Positions 7,427-15,122 of a stretch of 47,126 nt of DNA are shown in pieces. The stretch is from NCBI GenBank assembly GCA_934155165.1, contig CAKPGS010000003.1:1-47126 (forward strand). The letters run 5' to 3'. The notes beneath the pieces were generated by a model. That model did not search any database. It saw nothing but the letters and a program-made list of their open reading frames with translations, and was not told the origin of the DNA. The position numbers and the translations under genes are program-made. The DNA comes from an uncultured Clostridia bacterium (GTDB lineage: Bacteria; Bacillota; Clostridia; TANB77; CAG-508). The number at the start of each line of letters is the position of its first letter. The stretch's first letter is position 1.

Positions 7427-7455
7427 ATTATACAATGCTTTGCGCCGTAAGTCAA
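7427..7455 (-). promoter_or_regulatory. sigma-A type promoter of the S10 operon
   Basis: On the minus strand TTGACT (7450-7455) and TATAAT (7427-7432) are separated by exactly 17 bases, close to the sigma-70/sigma-A consensus. Transcription should begin near 7420. No other equally good promoter is seen nearer to rpsJ. Confidence 0.85.
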
Positions 7456-7625
7456 CAGTTATTTTTATTTTTTTTACATATTAGTAATATTTTTTTATTA
7501 AATTTATTAATTTAAATTTTTTTTATTTTTTTTTACAAAATAATTGCTTTTTTTATTTTTTTTGATATAATACTTTTAACAATTGGTTTGTACCAAAGAA
7601 TAATTTATTTAAGGAGGCTATTTTT

Positions 7626-7898
7626 ATGGCAAGAACAGCAGCATCAAAAACTACAAAATCAACAACAAAAACAACAGTTACAGGAATTATCGAATCTAAC
7701 AACAATGTTGCTCAAAACATTATTGTTTCAAAAGAAAAATCTTCAGATTTTTTAGGATACTTTGGTAATACACCTGTTTTAAATGAATGTGTTGTTAACA
7801 GAGTTTTAGATAGCGGAAATTATGATATCTATTATTTAGACAACGTATTTGAAGAACAAAGAAATGAATTAAAAGGTCATGCAACACAATGGCTATAG
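7626..7898 (+). CDS. small protein of unknown function, Thr/Lys-rich N-terminus
   Basis: I do not recognise the family. The 90-residue product begins with a low-complexity basic segment rich in Thr, Ser and Lys (residues 1-20). It then has a compact mixed region with SSDFLGYFGNTPVLNECVVNR and an acidic/aromatic C-terminus. No membrane segment or signal peptide is seen. Expression signals are strong: AAGGAGG seven bases from the ATG, and a TATAAT at 7566-7571 with a weaker -35 (TTGCTT). A terminator follows. It is divergent from the S10 operon, and the real gene status rests on these signals rather than on homology. Confidence 0.75.
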   Translation: MARTAASKTTKSTTKTTVTGIIESNNNVAQNIIVSKEKSSDFLGYFGNTPVLNECVVNRVLDSGNYDIYYLDNVFEEQRNELKGHATQWL

Positions 7899-7899
7899 G

Positions 7900-7930
7900 A
7901 AGCTTCCCTAATAAAGGGTTGCTTTTTTTA
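7900..7930 (+). terminator. intrinsic terminator after the 90-residue protein
   Basis: Stem AGC..CCC with GGG..GCT around the loop TAATAAA, followed by seven Ts. It directly follows the stop codon at 7898. Confidence 0.65.
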
Positions 7931-8015
7931 TGTGTCTTATTTGCTTTTTTCTTTAAATTATGTTATATTATTGAATGTATTAATTAGTCAAGACTACAAT
8001 TTAAGGAGGCAGAAA

Positions 8016-8429
8016 ATGATAAAAATTGATGAAACAAAAAAAATTCGGGAGTATGATATAACACTTCGAAAAGATTGGGAAGATTTAGAGTATTTTTTAG
8101 CTGGTGTTAACAAAATGATATTAAATGGAAGTCATTGCATTTTAAAGTATCATGAAAGTCGACATCTCCTAAGGATAAAAATCTACCGTTGTAGATTTAG
8201 CTTTAGTTCTGTGAGGTTATCATGTATGTTGAAAGATATTGATATAATGCAAATAAAAGATCTTACAAGTTGCGCTAATTTTATTGCTTCTTATAATGGA
8301 TATATTCAATTCTCAATCGTTAGCCATGGAAGTAAAGATTTTGGTCCAACAGTGCATATTAGCATGTATTCACCAAAAGATGCTGTAAAATCTAATCTTT
8401 TAAAGCAAACTCTCGAATCTACTAATTAA
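8016..8429 (+). CDS. unknown protein, 137 residues
   Basis: No family recognised. The ATG at 8016 is preceded by AAGGAGG at the right distance; an upstream in-frame start at 7932 would add a spurious hydrophobic stretch and lacks a binding site. The protein is soluble-looking, with an N-terminal charged helix (KIDETKKIREYDITLRKDWEDLEYFLAGVNK), a basic central strand region (RHLLRIKIYRCRFSF) and a Ser/His-rich C-terminal third. A very strong terminator follows directly, so this is a short monocistronic or two-gene unit with the preceding small gene. Confidence 0.7.
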   Translation: MIKIDETKKIREYDITLRKDWEDLEYFLAGVNKMILNGSHCILKYHESRHLLRIKIYRCRFSFSSVRLSCMLKDIDIMQIKDLTSCANFIASYNGYIQFSIVSHGSKDFGPTVHISMYSPKDAVKSNLLKQTLESTN

Positions 8430-8435
8430 ACGCCA

Positions 8436-8472
8436 GCCCTGAACTCAAATTTGAGTTCAGGGCCTTTTCTTT
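8436..8472 (+). terminator. strong intrinsic terminator
   Basis: A perfect 28-base palindrome, with arms GCCCTGAACTCAAA and TTTGAGTTCAGGGC, followed by a T-rich run (TTTTCTTT). It starts 7 bases after the stop codon at 8429. Confidence 0.9.
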
Positions 8473-8553
8473 ATTCATCAAACATCTTATAATATACAAC
8501 TTTTTGATATAGAACAAAGTCTAAATTAAATATCATATTTTTAAAAAACATTC

Positions 8554-8724
8554 TTATACAATTATAATTTTAAAATTTTCAATTGATTCCTCATATTCAT
8601 AAATATCAATTCCTGCAAATGCAGAAATTGACAGGTATAATATAAATAATACTATTAAATTTATAAATAATTCTTTGTAATTTATATTTTTTAGTTCATC
8701 TTTTATTTTATTTATATATTTCAT
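8554..8724 (-). CDS. small single-span membrane protein, 56 residues
   Basis: A short open frame that begins MKYINKIKDELKNINYKE, has one hydrophobic segment (LFINLIVLFILYLSISAFAG, about residues 19-38), and ends with an acidic tail (IDIYEYEESIEN) and FKIIIV. The ATG at 8724 has AGAGGAAAT at a suitable distance. The SISAFA-G sequence could be a signal-peptidase site, making it a secreted peptide of about 20 residues, or it could be a single-pass membrane peptide. There is no recognised family. It lies alone on the minus strand between convergent terminators. Confidence 0.5.
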   Translation of the reverse strand: MKYINKIKDELKNINYKELFINLIVLFILYLSISAFAGIDIYEYEESIENFKIIIV

Positions 8725-8768
8725 TTATTTCCTCTATTATGTATAATTCTCCATGTTCTTATTTTAGT

Positions 8769-8798
8769 GAGTCGCCTTTGGCATCCGACCCCTACAAC
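8769..8798 (+). repeat. GC-rich dispersed hairpin repeat, diverged copy
   Basis: GAGTCG with an internal CCTTTGGCAT and CCGACCCCTACAACA. The 3' arm and CCCCTACAA tail match the family, but the stem is shorter than in other copies. Confidence 0.6.
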
Positions 8799-8830
8799 AT
8801 TTGCTATTATTTTTTATATTTTTATTAAAA

Positions 8831-8858
8831 TTGGGTTGCATAAATGCAACCCAAGAAT
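8831..8858 (-). terminator. intrinsic terminator of greA
   Basis: Perfect stem TTGGGTTGCA / TGCAACCCAA with a 4-base loop. On the minus strand it is followed by TTTTAATAAAAA. It lies just beyond the greA stop. Confidence 0.85.
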
Positions 8859-8861
8859 TAA

Positions 8862-9338
8862 TTATTTTTTTATTGAAAGTATTTTGTATCTTGCAATTCC
8901 ATCTGGAATTTGAACTTCTACAACAGCATTTTTCTTTTTACCTAATAATGCTGCACCTAAAGGTGATTCATTAGATATTTTGTTTTGTGCTAGGTCAACT
9001 TCTGTTGAGCCTACTATTGTATATTCTACTTCTTCATCAAATTCTTCATCAAATACTTTTACAGTGTTTCCAACTTGTACTGTTTTTGTATCTATTTCAG
9101 ATTCATCTATTATCTTTGCAAGTCTTAATTTTTTTTCTAATTCTACAATTTTATCTTCATTTTCTGCTTGAGCATTTTTAGCTTCATCATATTCAGAGTT
9201 TTCAGATAAGTCTCCAAAACCTAAAGCAACTTTTATTCTTTCTGCTATTTCTGCTCTTGTTTCTGTTTTTAATTTTTCTAATTCTTTTTCTAATTTATCA
9301 AACCCTTCTTGAGTCATTATAACTTCTTTTTCTTCCAT
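8862..9338 (-). CDS. greA: transcription elongation factor GreA
   Basis: Rescues backtracked RNA polymerase by stimulating transcript cleavage. The N-terminal coiled coil includes the functional tip motif FGDLSENSEYDEAKNAQ (D and E at the tip of the hairpin), and the C-terminal FKBP-like domain contains SPLGAALLGKKKNAVVEVQIPDG. Length of 158 residues is normal. A strong AGGAGG precedes the ATG, and its own terminator follows, so it is probably monocistronic. Confidence 0.97.
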   Translation of the reverse strand: MEEKEVIMTQEGFDKLEKELEKLKTETRAEIAERIKVALGFGDLSENSEYDEAKNAQAENEDKIVELEKKLRLAKIIDESEIDTKTVQVGNTVKVFDEEFDEEVEYTIVGSTEVDLAQNKISNESPLGAALLGKKKNAVVEVQIPDGIARYKILSIKK

Positions 9339-9410
9339 AATGTTTCCTCCTTACAATTATGTAATTTATATACCACATTAATATAGAATATTATTATTGG
9401 TTTGTCAAGC

Positions 9411-10208
9411 TTATGTAACTAATTTCTCAAATTCCTCATCATTTATTATTCCTCTATTTCCAATTAAATTCTTTATTTTTAGAATATCATATTTATGTAA
9501 TTTACTTTCAATAATCATACTTTCCTCAATTATATTTTTATCAAAATTTTCATACTTACTATATTTATCATCTAAATCTAATTCATAATAGTTTAAATTA
9601 ATGCCATTAAATTTTTTGTCTGTTATTTCTATATTTTCTTCTATATTTATAATTATAGCTTTTTCATATATGTTATATTTATTTATTAATTCTTCTGGAA
9701 AGTCTATATTTATTATAATTTCTTTTTTTCTTAAACATTTCTTTTTATTATTTGATATATTTATTGGCATTCCGTTTTCTTCTAATTCTTTTTCTATTTT
9801 GAAAAATCTTCTTATATTATTTGTTACTATTGTTGTTTGTTTAAAATATTGAACAACATTATAAATAATTTTTCTATTAATTTCACTATTATCGTTTACT
9901 AAAATTGCTGCACTTTTTTGTTTTAAATTTACTCCTTTTTCTTCAATATACTCAAATATATTTTGTAATATATTTTTGTATAATTTATTTCCATTATATA
10001 TATTAATTTTATTTGAATATAAATAATTTTTAAATTCCTCGCATTTCATTATTTCTTTATCACACACAACATTTTTTATTCCGTTTTTGTTTAAATTTTT
10101 TACAAGCTTTTTTGCTGTATTTTTATTAATTTTTGAAATATATATCTTATTATTATCCTCTTTTATTTTTTTAAAAAACATTTTTTTATTTTCAATATAT
10201 CTAACCAT
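9411..10208 (-). CDS. unknown soluble protein, about 265 residues
   Basis: Not recognised. It is Asn/Lys/Ile-rich. Around residues 100-205 it has an alternating strand-helix pattern (SAAILVNDNSEINRKIIYNVV, then QTTIVTNNIRRF, then EIIINIDFP, then EKAIIINIEENIEI) that resembles a Rossmann-type nucleotide-binding fold without a clear glycine motif. I chose the ATG at 10208 over a GTG at 10217. The only candidate SD (AGGTG) lies inside the hairpin that terminates the upstream GH18 gene. No transmembrane segment is seen. Confidence 0.6.
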   Translation of the reverse strand: MVRYIENKKMFFKKIKEDNNKIYISKINKNTAKKLVKNLNKNGIKNVVCDKEIMKCEEFKNYLYSNKINIYNGNKLYKNILQNIFEYIEEKGVNLKQKSAAILVNDNSEINRKIIYNVVQYFKQTTIVTNNIRRFFKIEKELEENGMPINISNNKKKCLRKKEIIINIDFPEELINKYNIYEKAIIINIEENIEITDKKFNGINLNYYELDLDDKYSKYENFDKNIIEESMIIESKLHKYDILKIKNLIGNRGIINDEEFEKLVT

Positions 10209-10245
10209 AAAAAACACCTATGTAATTGTATGTTACATAAGTGCT
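10209..10245 (-). terminator. hairpin after the GH18 gene, overlapping the next gene's translation start
   Basis: Stem CACTTATGTAA / TTACATAGGTG followed by TTTTTT on the minus strand. It ends the 10258-11943 gene. The 3' arm contains the AGGTG that would serve the ATG at 10208, and the U-tract runs up to that ATG. Confidence 0.8.
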
Positions 10246-10257
10246 TTTTATTAATTA

Positions 10258-11943
10258 TTATTTATATTCATTTGCAACAGATTGCCAAAAACCATCATAT
10301 TCTCTGTCTTTTTCCCAAAAAGCAATTCCTGCTAAATCATATTTTTTAGCTAAGCCTATTTTCTCTGCTATAGATTTTTCATCTTCAATCCACATTTTAT
10401 ATGTTGCACTACCATCTGTATATTCAACATAGTTTTGTTTTAATTCTTCATCCCATTTCTTTTTAATATCGCTTGGAAGTGTACTATCTACATCTTTAAT
10501 ATTTACAACTTTACTTGTTATTTTTCCACCGTCTTCTTTCCATAATCTTGTGTATAATGGTATTCCTAATATTATTTTTTCCTTCGCTACTGCTTCTTGT
10601 CCAATAAATTTGTTAACATTGTTTTCAACCCAATTATAACCTGCTGTTGTTCCCTCTTTATTTCCTCCTGTTCCATATTGGTCATATGCCATAAATACTA
10701 TATAATCTGAAACATTTGCAAGAACATCTCTATCAAAACATAAAGACCAAGTTTCTGAACCATCCGGTGCTGTTACATCAATGGTTAATGTTTTGCCTAA
10801 ATCTTTTAATCTTGGTGCAAGTTCTATTACAAATCTAGAATACATATCTTTATCTTCTTTATTCATATTTTCAAAGTCCAAATTTATACCATCAATATTA
10901 TATTCTTCTGTAACTCTAATTATTTCATCTTCAAGTTTTCTTCTTTTTGTATAATCATTCAAAATTCCTTCTGTTGTTGTTAAATATGAGTTGTTTGAAA
11001 CCATTGGCCATACTTTAAATCCATTATTATGTGCCCATTCCACATAATCTTTACCTTCTTGATTTACATTTTCTGAAACTTTTCCATCGCTACCTTTTTC
11101 AAGATAGAAGAATGATGGCGAAAGAACATTAACTCCTTCTATATTTTCTCCTTCTCTATTTGGAGCTTTTGCATATTCAGAATAATAATCCCAAACTAAA
11201 TTTACTTTTCCATTTATTTGTTTTGCTTCTTCCATATTTTCTCTAACATATGTTAAATTTGCGATTGTTTTATTTTTTACATAACCAACAATTCCATTCT
11301 CTGTTCTTATTTTACTCCATTTTTCATCTTGAGAAATAACAACTATTTTTTCTCCTTGTTTTACTTTTGCTAATGTTTTAGAAAATTTCTTTGCTTTATA
11401 TTTTACTTTTACATTCTTTTTGCTATCAGCTTTTTTTAATTCTCTATCCAAAGAATCTATAACAACTCTATCTGTGGATTCTTTGTGTTCAATTTCAACG
11501 TTATACACATTTTGTGCAAGTTCTGAAAACGGAATATATATTTTTCCATCTTTTTCAATTACTGTGCTTGCAATACTTACTGTTGCACCATTAATATCTA
11601 TACTTTTCTTATCTTTAATTAATGTTGCTGTTTTTGTATCTGAAGTTGTAATTAATCTATTTGAATTTTCATCATAATTAATATATTTATCAAAATAATT
11701 TCTTACATCATTTATAGATAAATAAATTACTCCTTTGTTATCAATATAAACATCATCTTTCATTTTTGATGTAACATTGTTATTATTTATTACTAAATTT
11801 GTTTTGCCTTTAACTTCTTTTACATAATAATCTGGTGCTTTGAACCAAACTAATAAGGCTATAAGTATAATTACAACTATTAGTACTATTATTTTTATTA
11901 TTTTTCCTTTTTTATTTGCTGCTTCTCTTTTATCTCTTCTCAT
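10258..11943 (-). CDS. membrane-anchored GH18 glycosidase with copper-amine-oxidase-N-like and SH3 domains (SleL/YaaH-like)
   Basis: Probable peptidoglycan N-acetylglucosaminidase or muramidase-type hydrolase at the cell or spore surface. Order: basic N-terminus and one membrane anchor (about 17-34); two-part region resembling the copper amine oxidase N-terminal stalk (about 40-185, with GVIYLSINDVRNYF and GKIYIPFSELAQNVY); bacterial SH3 (about 198-247, KVKQGEKIVVISQDEKWSKI); GH18 barrel (about 250-561). The catalytic DxxDxDxE motif is present as DGINLDFE (about 350-357), and MAYDQYG and GIAFWEKDREYDGFW also match GH18. Bacillus YaaH/SleL use LysM domains instead of SH3. The exact substrate is inference. 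Confidence 0.9.
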   Translation of the reverse strand: MRRDKREAANKKGKIIKIIVLIVVIILIALLVWFKAPDYYVKEVKGKTNLVINNNNVTSKMKDDVYIDNKGVIYLSINDVRNYFDKYINYDENSNRLITTSDTKTATLIKDKKSIDINGATVSIASTVIEKDGKIYIPFSELAQNVYNVEIEHKESTDRVVIDSLDRELKKADSKKNVKVKYKAKKFSKTLAKVKQGEKIVVISQDEKWSKIRTENGIVGYVKNKTIANLTYVRENMEEAKQINGKVNLVWDYYSEYAKAPNREGENIEGVNVLSPSFFYLEKGSDGKVSENVNQEGKDYVEWAHNNGFKVWPMVSNNSYLTTTEGILNDYTKRRKLEDEIIRVTEEYNIDGINLDFENMNKEDKDMYSRFVIELAPRLKDLGKTLTIDVTAPDGSETWSLCFDRDVLANVSDYIVFMAYDQYGTGGNKEGTTAGYNWVENNVNKFIGQEAVAKEKIILGIPLYTRLWKEDGGKITSKVVNIKDVDSTLPSDIKKKWDEELKQNYVEYTDGSATYKMWIEDEKSIAEKIGLAKKYDLAGIAFWEKDREYDGFWQSVANEYK

Positions 11944-11972
11944 TTGAATCTCCTCTTTTATTTGCTAAAAAT

Positions 11973-12003
11973 AAAACATATTATTTTTCAAATATGTTTT
12001 ATT
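11973..12003 (-). terminator. hairpin after the PolC-like gene
   Basis: AAAACATATTT / AAATATGTTTT-type stem (one mispair) between the stop of the gene at 12107 and the start of the GH18 gene. The following minus-strand sequence is ATTTTTAG. Probably an intrinsic terminator. Confidence 0.55.
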
Positions 12004-12106
12004 TATATAATATTTAGTTAAATTTTTCAAGCTTTTTTTCTTTAAATTTTGTGGTTAAATATTATTGGTCGCCCTAAGAACTCTTTCCCCCGAAATCTTT
12101 TTAATT

Positions 12107-14392
12107 TCATCTTTCATACATTTCCAACATTAATTCTAAATCTTTTATTTTATCATCAATTTCACTATCAAAGACAAAATTTTTACCATTTTCATTTTCA
12201 TATTTTTTGTTATATAGCCCCTTCAATTCTTTTTTTATTTCTTTAATTCCAGAGTAATCTTCTATTTTTAAATTAGATTTTATTTTAAAATATGTTTTAT
12301 AAAAAGCTTCTGGATAATTTATTTTATACCACATAATTTTAAATGCATTCTTTGTATATGATATTGAATAAGATTTTGAATGTATATATATTATTTCTTC
12401 TGCTGAATCAATATACCATTGCGGAATATTATGTTCTTTCATTATTTTTTTGTATTTACCCCATTGTTCATTATCTTCATTAAATTTATTCTTTTTAGCT
12501 TTTCCTATTCCTACAAAATTCACTATTTCAAAAGCTATATGACTATCTATATTTTTTTCTACAAGATAATTATACATATCTTCACGACTTGTAATAACTT
12601 CATCTATCTTCTTTAATTCTTTTTTTATAAATGTAGATATATCTCTATTCCATGTGTTTGACCCTCGAGAAATAGCTAATATATATACTAAATCATTAAA
12701 ATTCTTAGGCTTTACAATTTCTATTATTTTTTTTGCATATTTTGTTCCAAATTCAGGAATTCCATTTGTACTAATTTTATACTTTTTATCATTTGCATGT
12801 AAAAATGCCTTTAAAGTTTCCTTATCTTCAAAATTAATATCTTTTTCACTTGTATTTGTTTCTTTTTCCAGTTCATGTAACATAGTTGGAGCATCATTAC
12901 TTAATATAGTAAACTTATATAATCCAGAATTACAAATTGAACGATAAGTATTATGAGTTTTTTTATACCCATTGCTTATTTCTGTTGGGCAAAAATCTAA
13001 AATATCTTGGTCTTTATTAATAATTATTACTCCACCTGGATGTTCACCTGTTGTTCTCTTTACTCCTAGTAGTTTATTTAGTACTTCTGCTTCTTCAAAA
13101 TTATCTATTTTAAATTTCTTTTTGTATTCATCCCAACAATCAAATAAAGTTGTACATGCTAGAGTGCGAATTGTTCCTTCCAAAATTATTTTGCCTTTTC
13201 CAAATTTATTTTGCAAATACGTAATAATTTTGTCTCTAATTTTTCCTGAAAAATTCAAACTAATATCAGGCTCTTTATCATAGTTTTTTCCAGCAAACAT
13301 TTCAAAAGGTAAATTATATTTTATAGGATCTATGTTAGTTATGCCTAACAAATATGCTACTAGAGAACAGCCAATATATCCCCTGTTTCCAACTTCATAA
13401 CCTAATTCATTTGAGTATTCTACAATTTCACTATATATTAAATAAATTGATTGAAAATTATTTTGTATTATGGAATTTAATTCTAATTGCAATCTTTCTT
13501 TTACTTTTTCTGATAACTTTTCTCCGTATATTTTATAAACTTTCTCATAACACTTTTCACTAATAATTTTATCTGCTGAGTCTATTTCAGGATATTTCGC
13601 CTTTACTTGTGTCAAATTAATTTCTTTTATTTTCTGAGCAATTTTTATAGGATTTTCTACAACTATCTTTTCTGGATTTTCTATATAATTAAACTTTTCT
13701 ATTAATTCTTCTGTTGTTTGAAAATAATTATTGTTGCCTTTTTCTAAATTATTCACTTTTTTATAAAAATTTAGCATTTCATTACTTTTATAATCTTTTT
13801 TATTAATAAAATTACATTCAGATGTTCCTATAAGAATTTTATTTAACTTTTTGCAAATATCATTTATTTTCTTGTTTATTTTTTTCATACTTTCATTTGG
13901 TTCAATTCCTATAAAATCATAATATTTAATTTTATCTATAATATCAGAATTATCAATATTTTGATATATCTCCGAATTTCTTCCTATTGCTGCGAATAAT
14001 AGTCCTTCTCTATTTTTATTTAATTCTTTTTTATATATTACAGGTTCATCAAAATCGAGATGTTCATACGACTCCGAAATTATTCTATATAAATTTTTTA
14101 AGCCCTTTTGTTCTTTAACATATATGTATATAGAATATTTTTTATCTGTATTTTCGTTTTCTTTAAAATCCATTTCTGTTCCATAAATAATTTTAAAATC
14201 TTTATTTTCTGTATATTTTTTTATGTAATTATCTGCATCAAAAAATGCCTGACTACTATTTTTGTCTGTAATAGCTATTCCATTATCTCCTCTTTTTATT
14301 GCTTCTTCAATGTATTCTCTTGCGTTGTTAAATCCTTGCAGTCTTGACATTCCTGTATGACAACATAATTCAACTCTATTATTCATTTTCAT
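12107..14392 (-). CDS. shortened PolC-type DNA polymerase III alpha paralogue with degenerate active sites
   Basis: Aligns with the Gram-positive replicative polymerase PolC, but has 761 residues against about 1,430. The PHP part opens NRVELCCHTGMSRLQGF, where PolC has VELHLHTPMSQMD, and IAITDK replaces IAITDH, so PHP metal ligands are lost. The N-terminal domains, the inserted 3'-5' exonuclease (VFDxETTG) and the PolC zinc finger (CPxC...CPxC) are absent. In the palm, PDISLNFSG (about 375) replaces PDIDLNFSG and KFTILSNDAPT (about 495) replaces KLDILGHDDPT, removing two of the three catalytic aspartates. RTTGEHPGGVII, GIPEFGTKYAKKI and the fingers region are kept. It is probably a catalytically dead paralogue with a structural or regulatory role; not a truncated pseudogene, since the frame is intact and has its own SD. 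Confidence 0.85.
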   Translation of the reverse strand: MKMNNRVELCCHTGMSRLQGFNNAREYIEEAIKRGDNGIAITDKNSSQAFFDADNYIKKYTENKDFKIIYGTEMDFKENENTDKKYSIYIYVKEQKGLKNLYRIISESYEHLDFDEPVIYKKELNKNREGLLFAAIGRNSEIYQNIDNSDIIDKIKYYDFIGIEPNESMKKINKKINDICKKLNKILIGTSECNFINKKDYKSNEMLNFYKKVNNLEKGNNNYFQTTEELIEKFNYIENPEKIVVENPIKIAQKIKEINLTQVKAKYPEIDSADKIISEKCYEKVYKIYGEKLSEKVKERLQLELNSIIQNNFQSIYLIYSEIVEYSNELGYEVGNRGYIGCSLVAYLLGITNIDPIKYNLPFEMFAGKNYDKEPDISLNFSGKIRDKIITYLQNKFGKGKIILEGTIRTLACTTLFDCWDEYKKKFKIDNFEEAEVLNKLLGVKRTTGEHPGGVIIINKDQDILDFCPTEISNGYKKTHNTYRSICNSGLYKFTILSNDAPTMLHELEKETNTSEKDINFEDKETLKAFLHANDKKYKISTNGIPEFGTKYAKKIIEIVKPKNFNDLVYILAISRGSNTWNRDISTFIKKELKKIDEVITSREDMYNYLVEKNIDSHIAFEIVNFVGIGKAKKNKFNEDNEQWGKYKKIMKEHNIPQWYIDSAEEIIYIHSKSYSISYTKNAFKIMWYKINYPEAFYKTYFKIKSNLKIEDYSGIKEIKKELKGLYNKKYENENGKNFVFDSEIDDKIKDLELMLEMYER

Positions 14393-14608
14393 ATTCCTTT
14401 CACTCCTTTAACTTTTGAAATTATATATTTATCTTATTTTTTAAGCAACATACCTGGTCATATAATGTTTATTTTCTTATAGAGATTACTTTTTAAAATG
14501 AAATACTTTATGAATTATTAGAAAAATTATGTAAGTTTTTTTATAGGATTTATAACCATATTCTTTATCAATTTTAAAATTTCTCTTTATTTTTCCTACA
14601 TTTTATAG

Positions 14609-14614
14609 TATAAT
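14609..14614 (+). promoter_or_regulatory. -10 element of the nfeD operon
   Basis: TATAAT 33 bases before the nfeD ATG, preceded by a weak T-rich -35 (TTTATT, 17-base spacing). Confidence 0.5.
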
Positions 14615-14646
14615 AAGGTTAGTGTTGTATAAAGGAGATTAACATT

Positions 14647-15090
14647 ATGTGGAAATTTTGGTTAATAGTTTCAGGTATTTGTTTAGCTATTGAAGCAGTA
14701 ACTGTTGGATTTTTAGTTTTTTGGTTTGCAGTTGGAGCACTTTTAGCTTTAATTACAAGCTTTATAACAGATAGTATTATAATTCAATCTGCTGTTTTCC
14801 TTATTAGCTCTACATTACTTATGTTTTTAACTAGACCTTTTATTAATAAATATTCTTCTGAAAAAGATTCTAAAAAAACAAATGCTTTTTCAATTATTGG
14901 AAAAGAAGCTGTTGTTACAGAAGATATTGATTCTATAAATGGAAAAGGTCAAATAAAAATTGGTGGAGAAATTTGGTCAGCTAAAACAGAAAACAACGTA
15001 ATAATACCAAAAGATAGCAAAGTTGAAATCCTTTCAATAGATGGTGTTAAAGTTTTAGTAAAAGCAATTAAAACTACTGCCAAAAATTAA
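14647..15090 (+). CDS. NfeD-family membrane protein (short form)
   Basis: Short NfeD protein without the ClpP-like protease domain. It has two to three membrane helices in the first 75 residues (FWLIVSGICLAIEAVTVGFLVFWFAVGALLALITSF and SAVFLISSTLLMFLTRPF), then a C-terminal OB-fold domain (GKEAVVTEDIDSINGKGQIKIGGEIWSAKTE). NfeD proteins of this type pair with SPFH proteins in membrane microdomains, and here the next gene is an SPFH protein, 32 bases downstream. AAAGGAG precedes the ATG. Length of 147 residues is normal. Confidence 0.93.
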   Translation: MWKFWLIVSGICLAIEAVTVGFLVFWFAVGALLALITSFITDSIIIQSAVFLISSTLLMFLTRPFINKYSSEKDSKKTNAFSIIGKEAVVTEDIDSINGKGQIKIGGEIWSAKTENNVIIPKDSKVEILSIDGVKVLVKAIKTTAKN

Positions 15091-15122
15091 TTGATTTTAA
15101 AATTTTTAAGGAGGTGTATGTT

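Noticed and set aside
7932..8015. Hydrophobic N-terminal extension of the 137-residue protein
   Set aside because: It begins inside the terminator of the upstream gene; the ATG at 8016 has AAGGAGG at the correct distance.
9411..10208. Assignment of the unknown protein to a dehydrogenase or glutamyl-tRNA reductase family
   Set aside because: Only an alternating strand-helix pattern is seen; no glycine-rich nucleotide motif or catalytic residue could be found.
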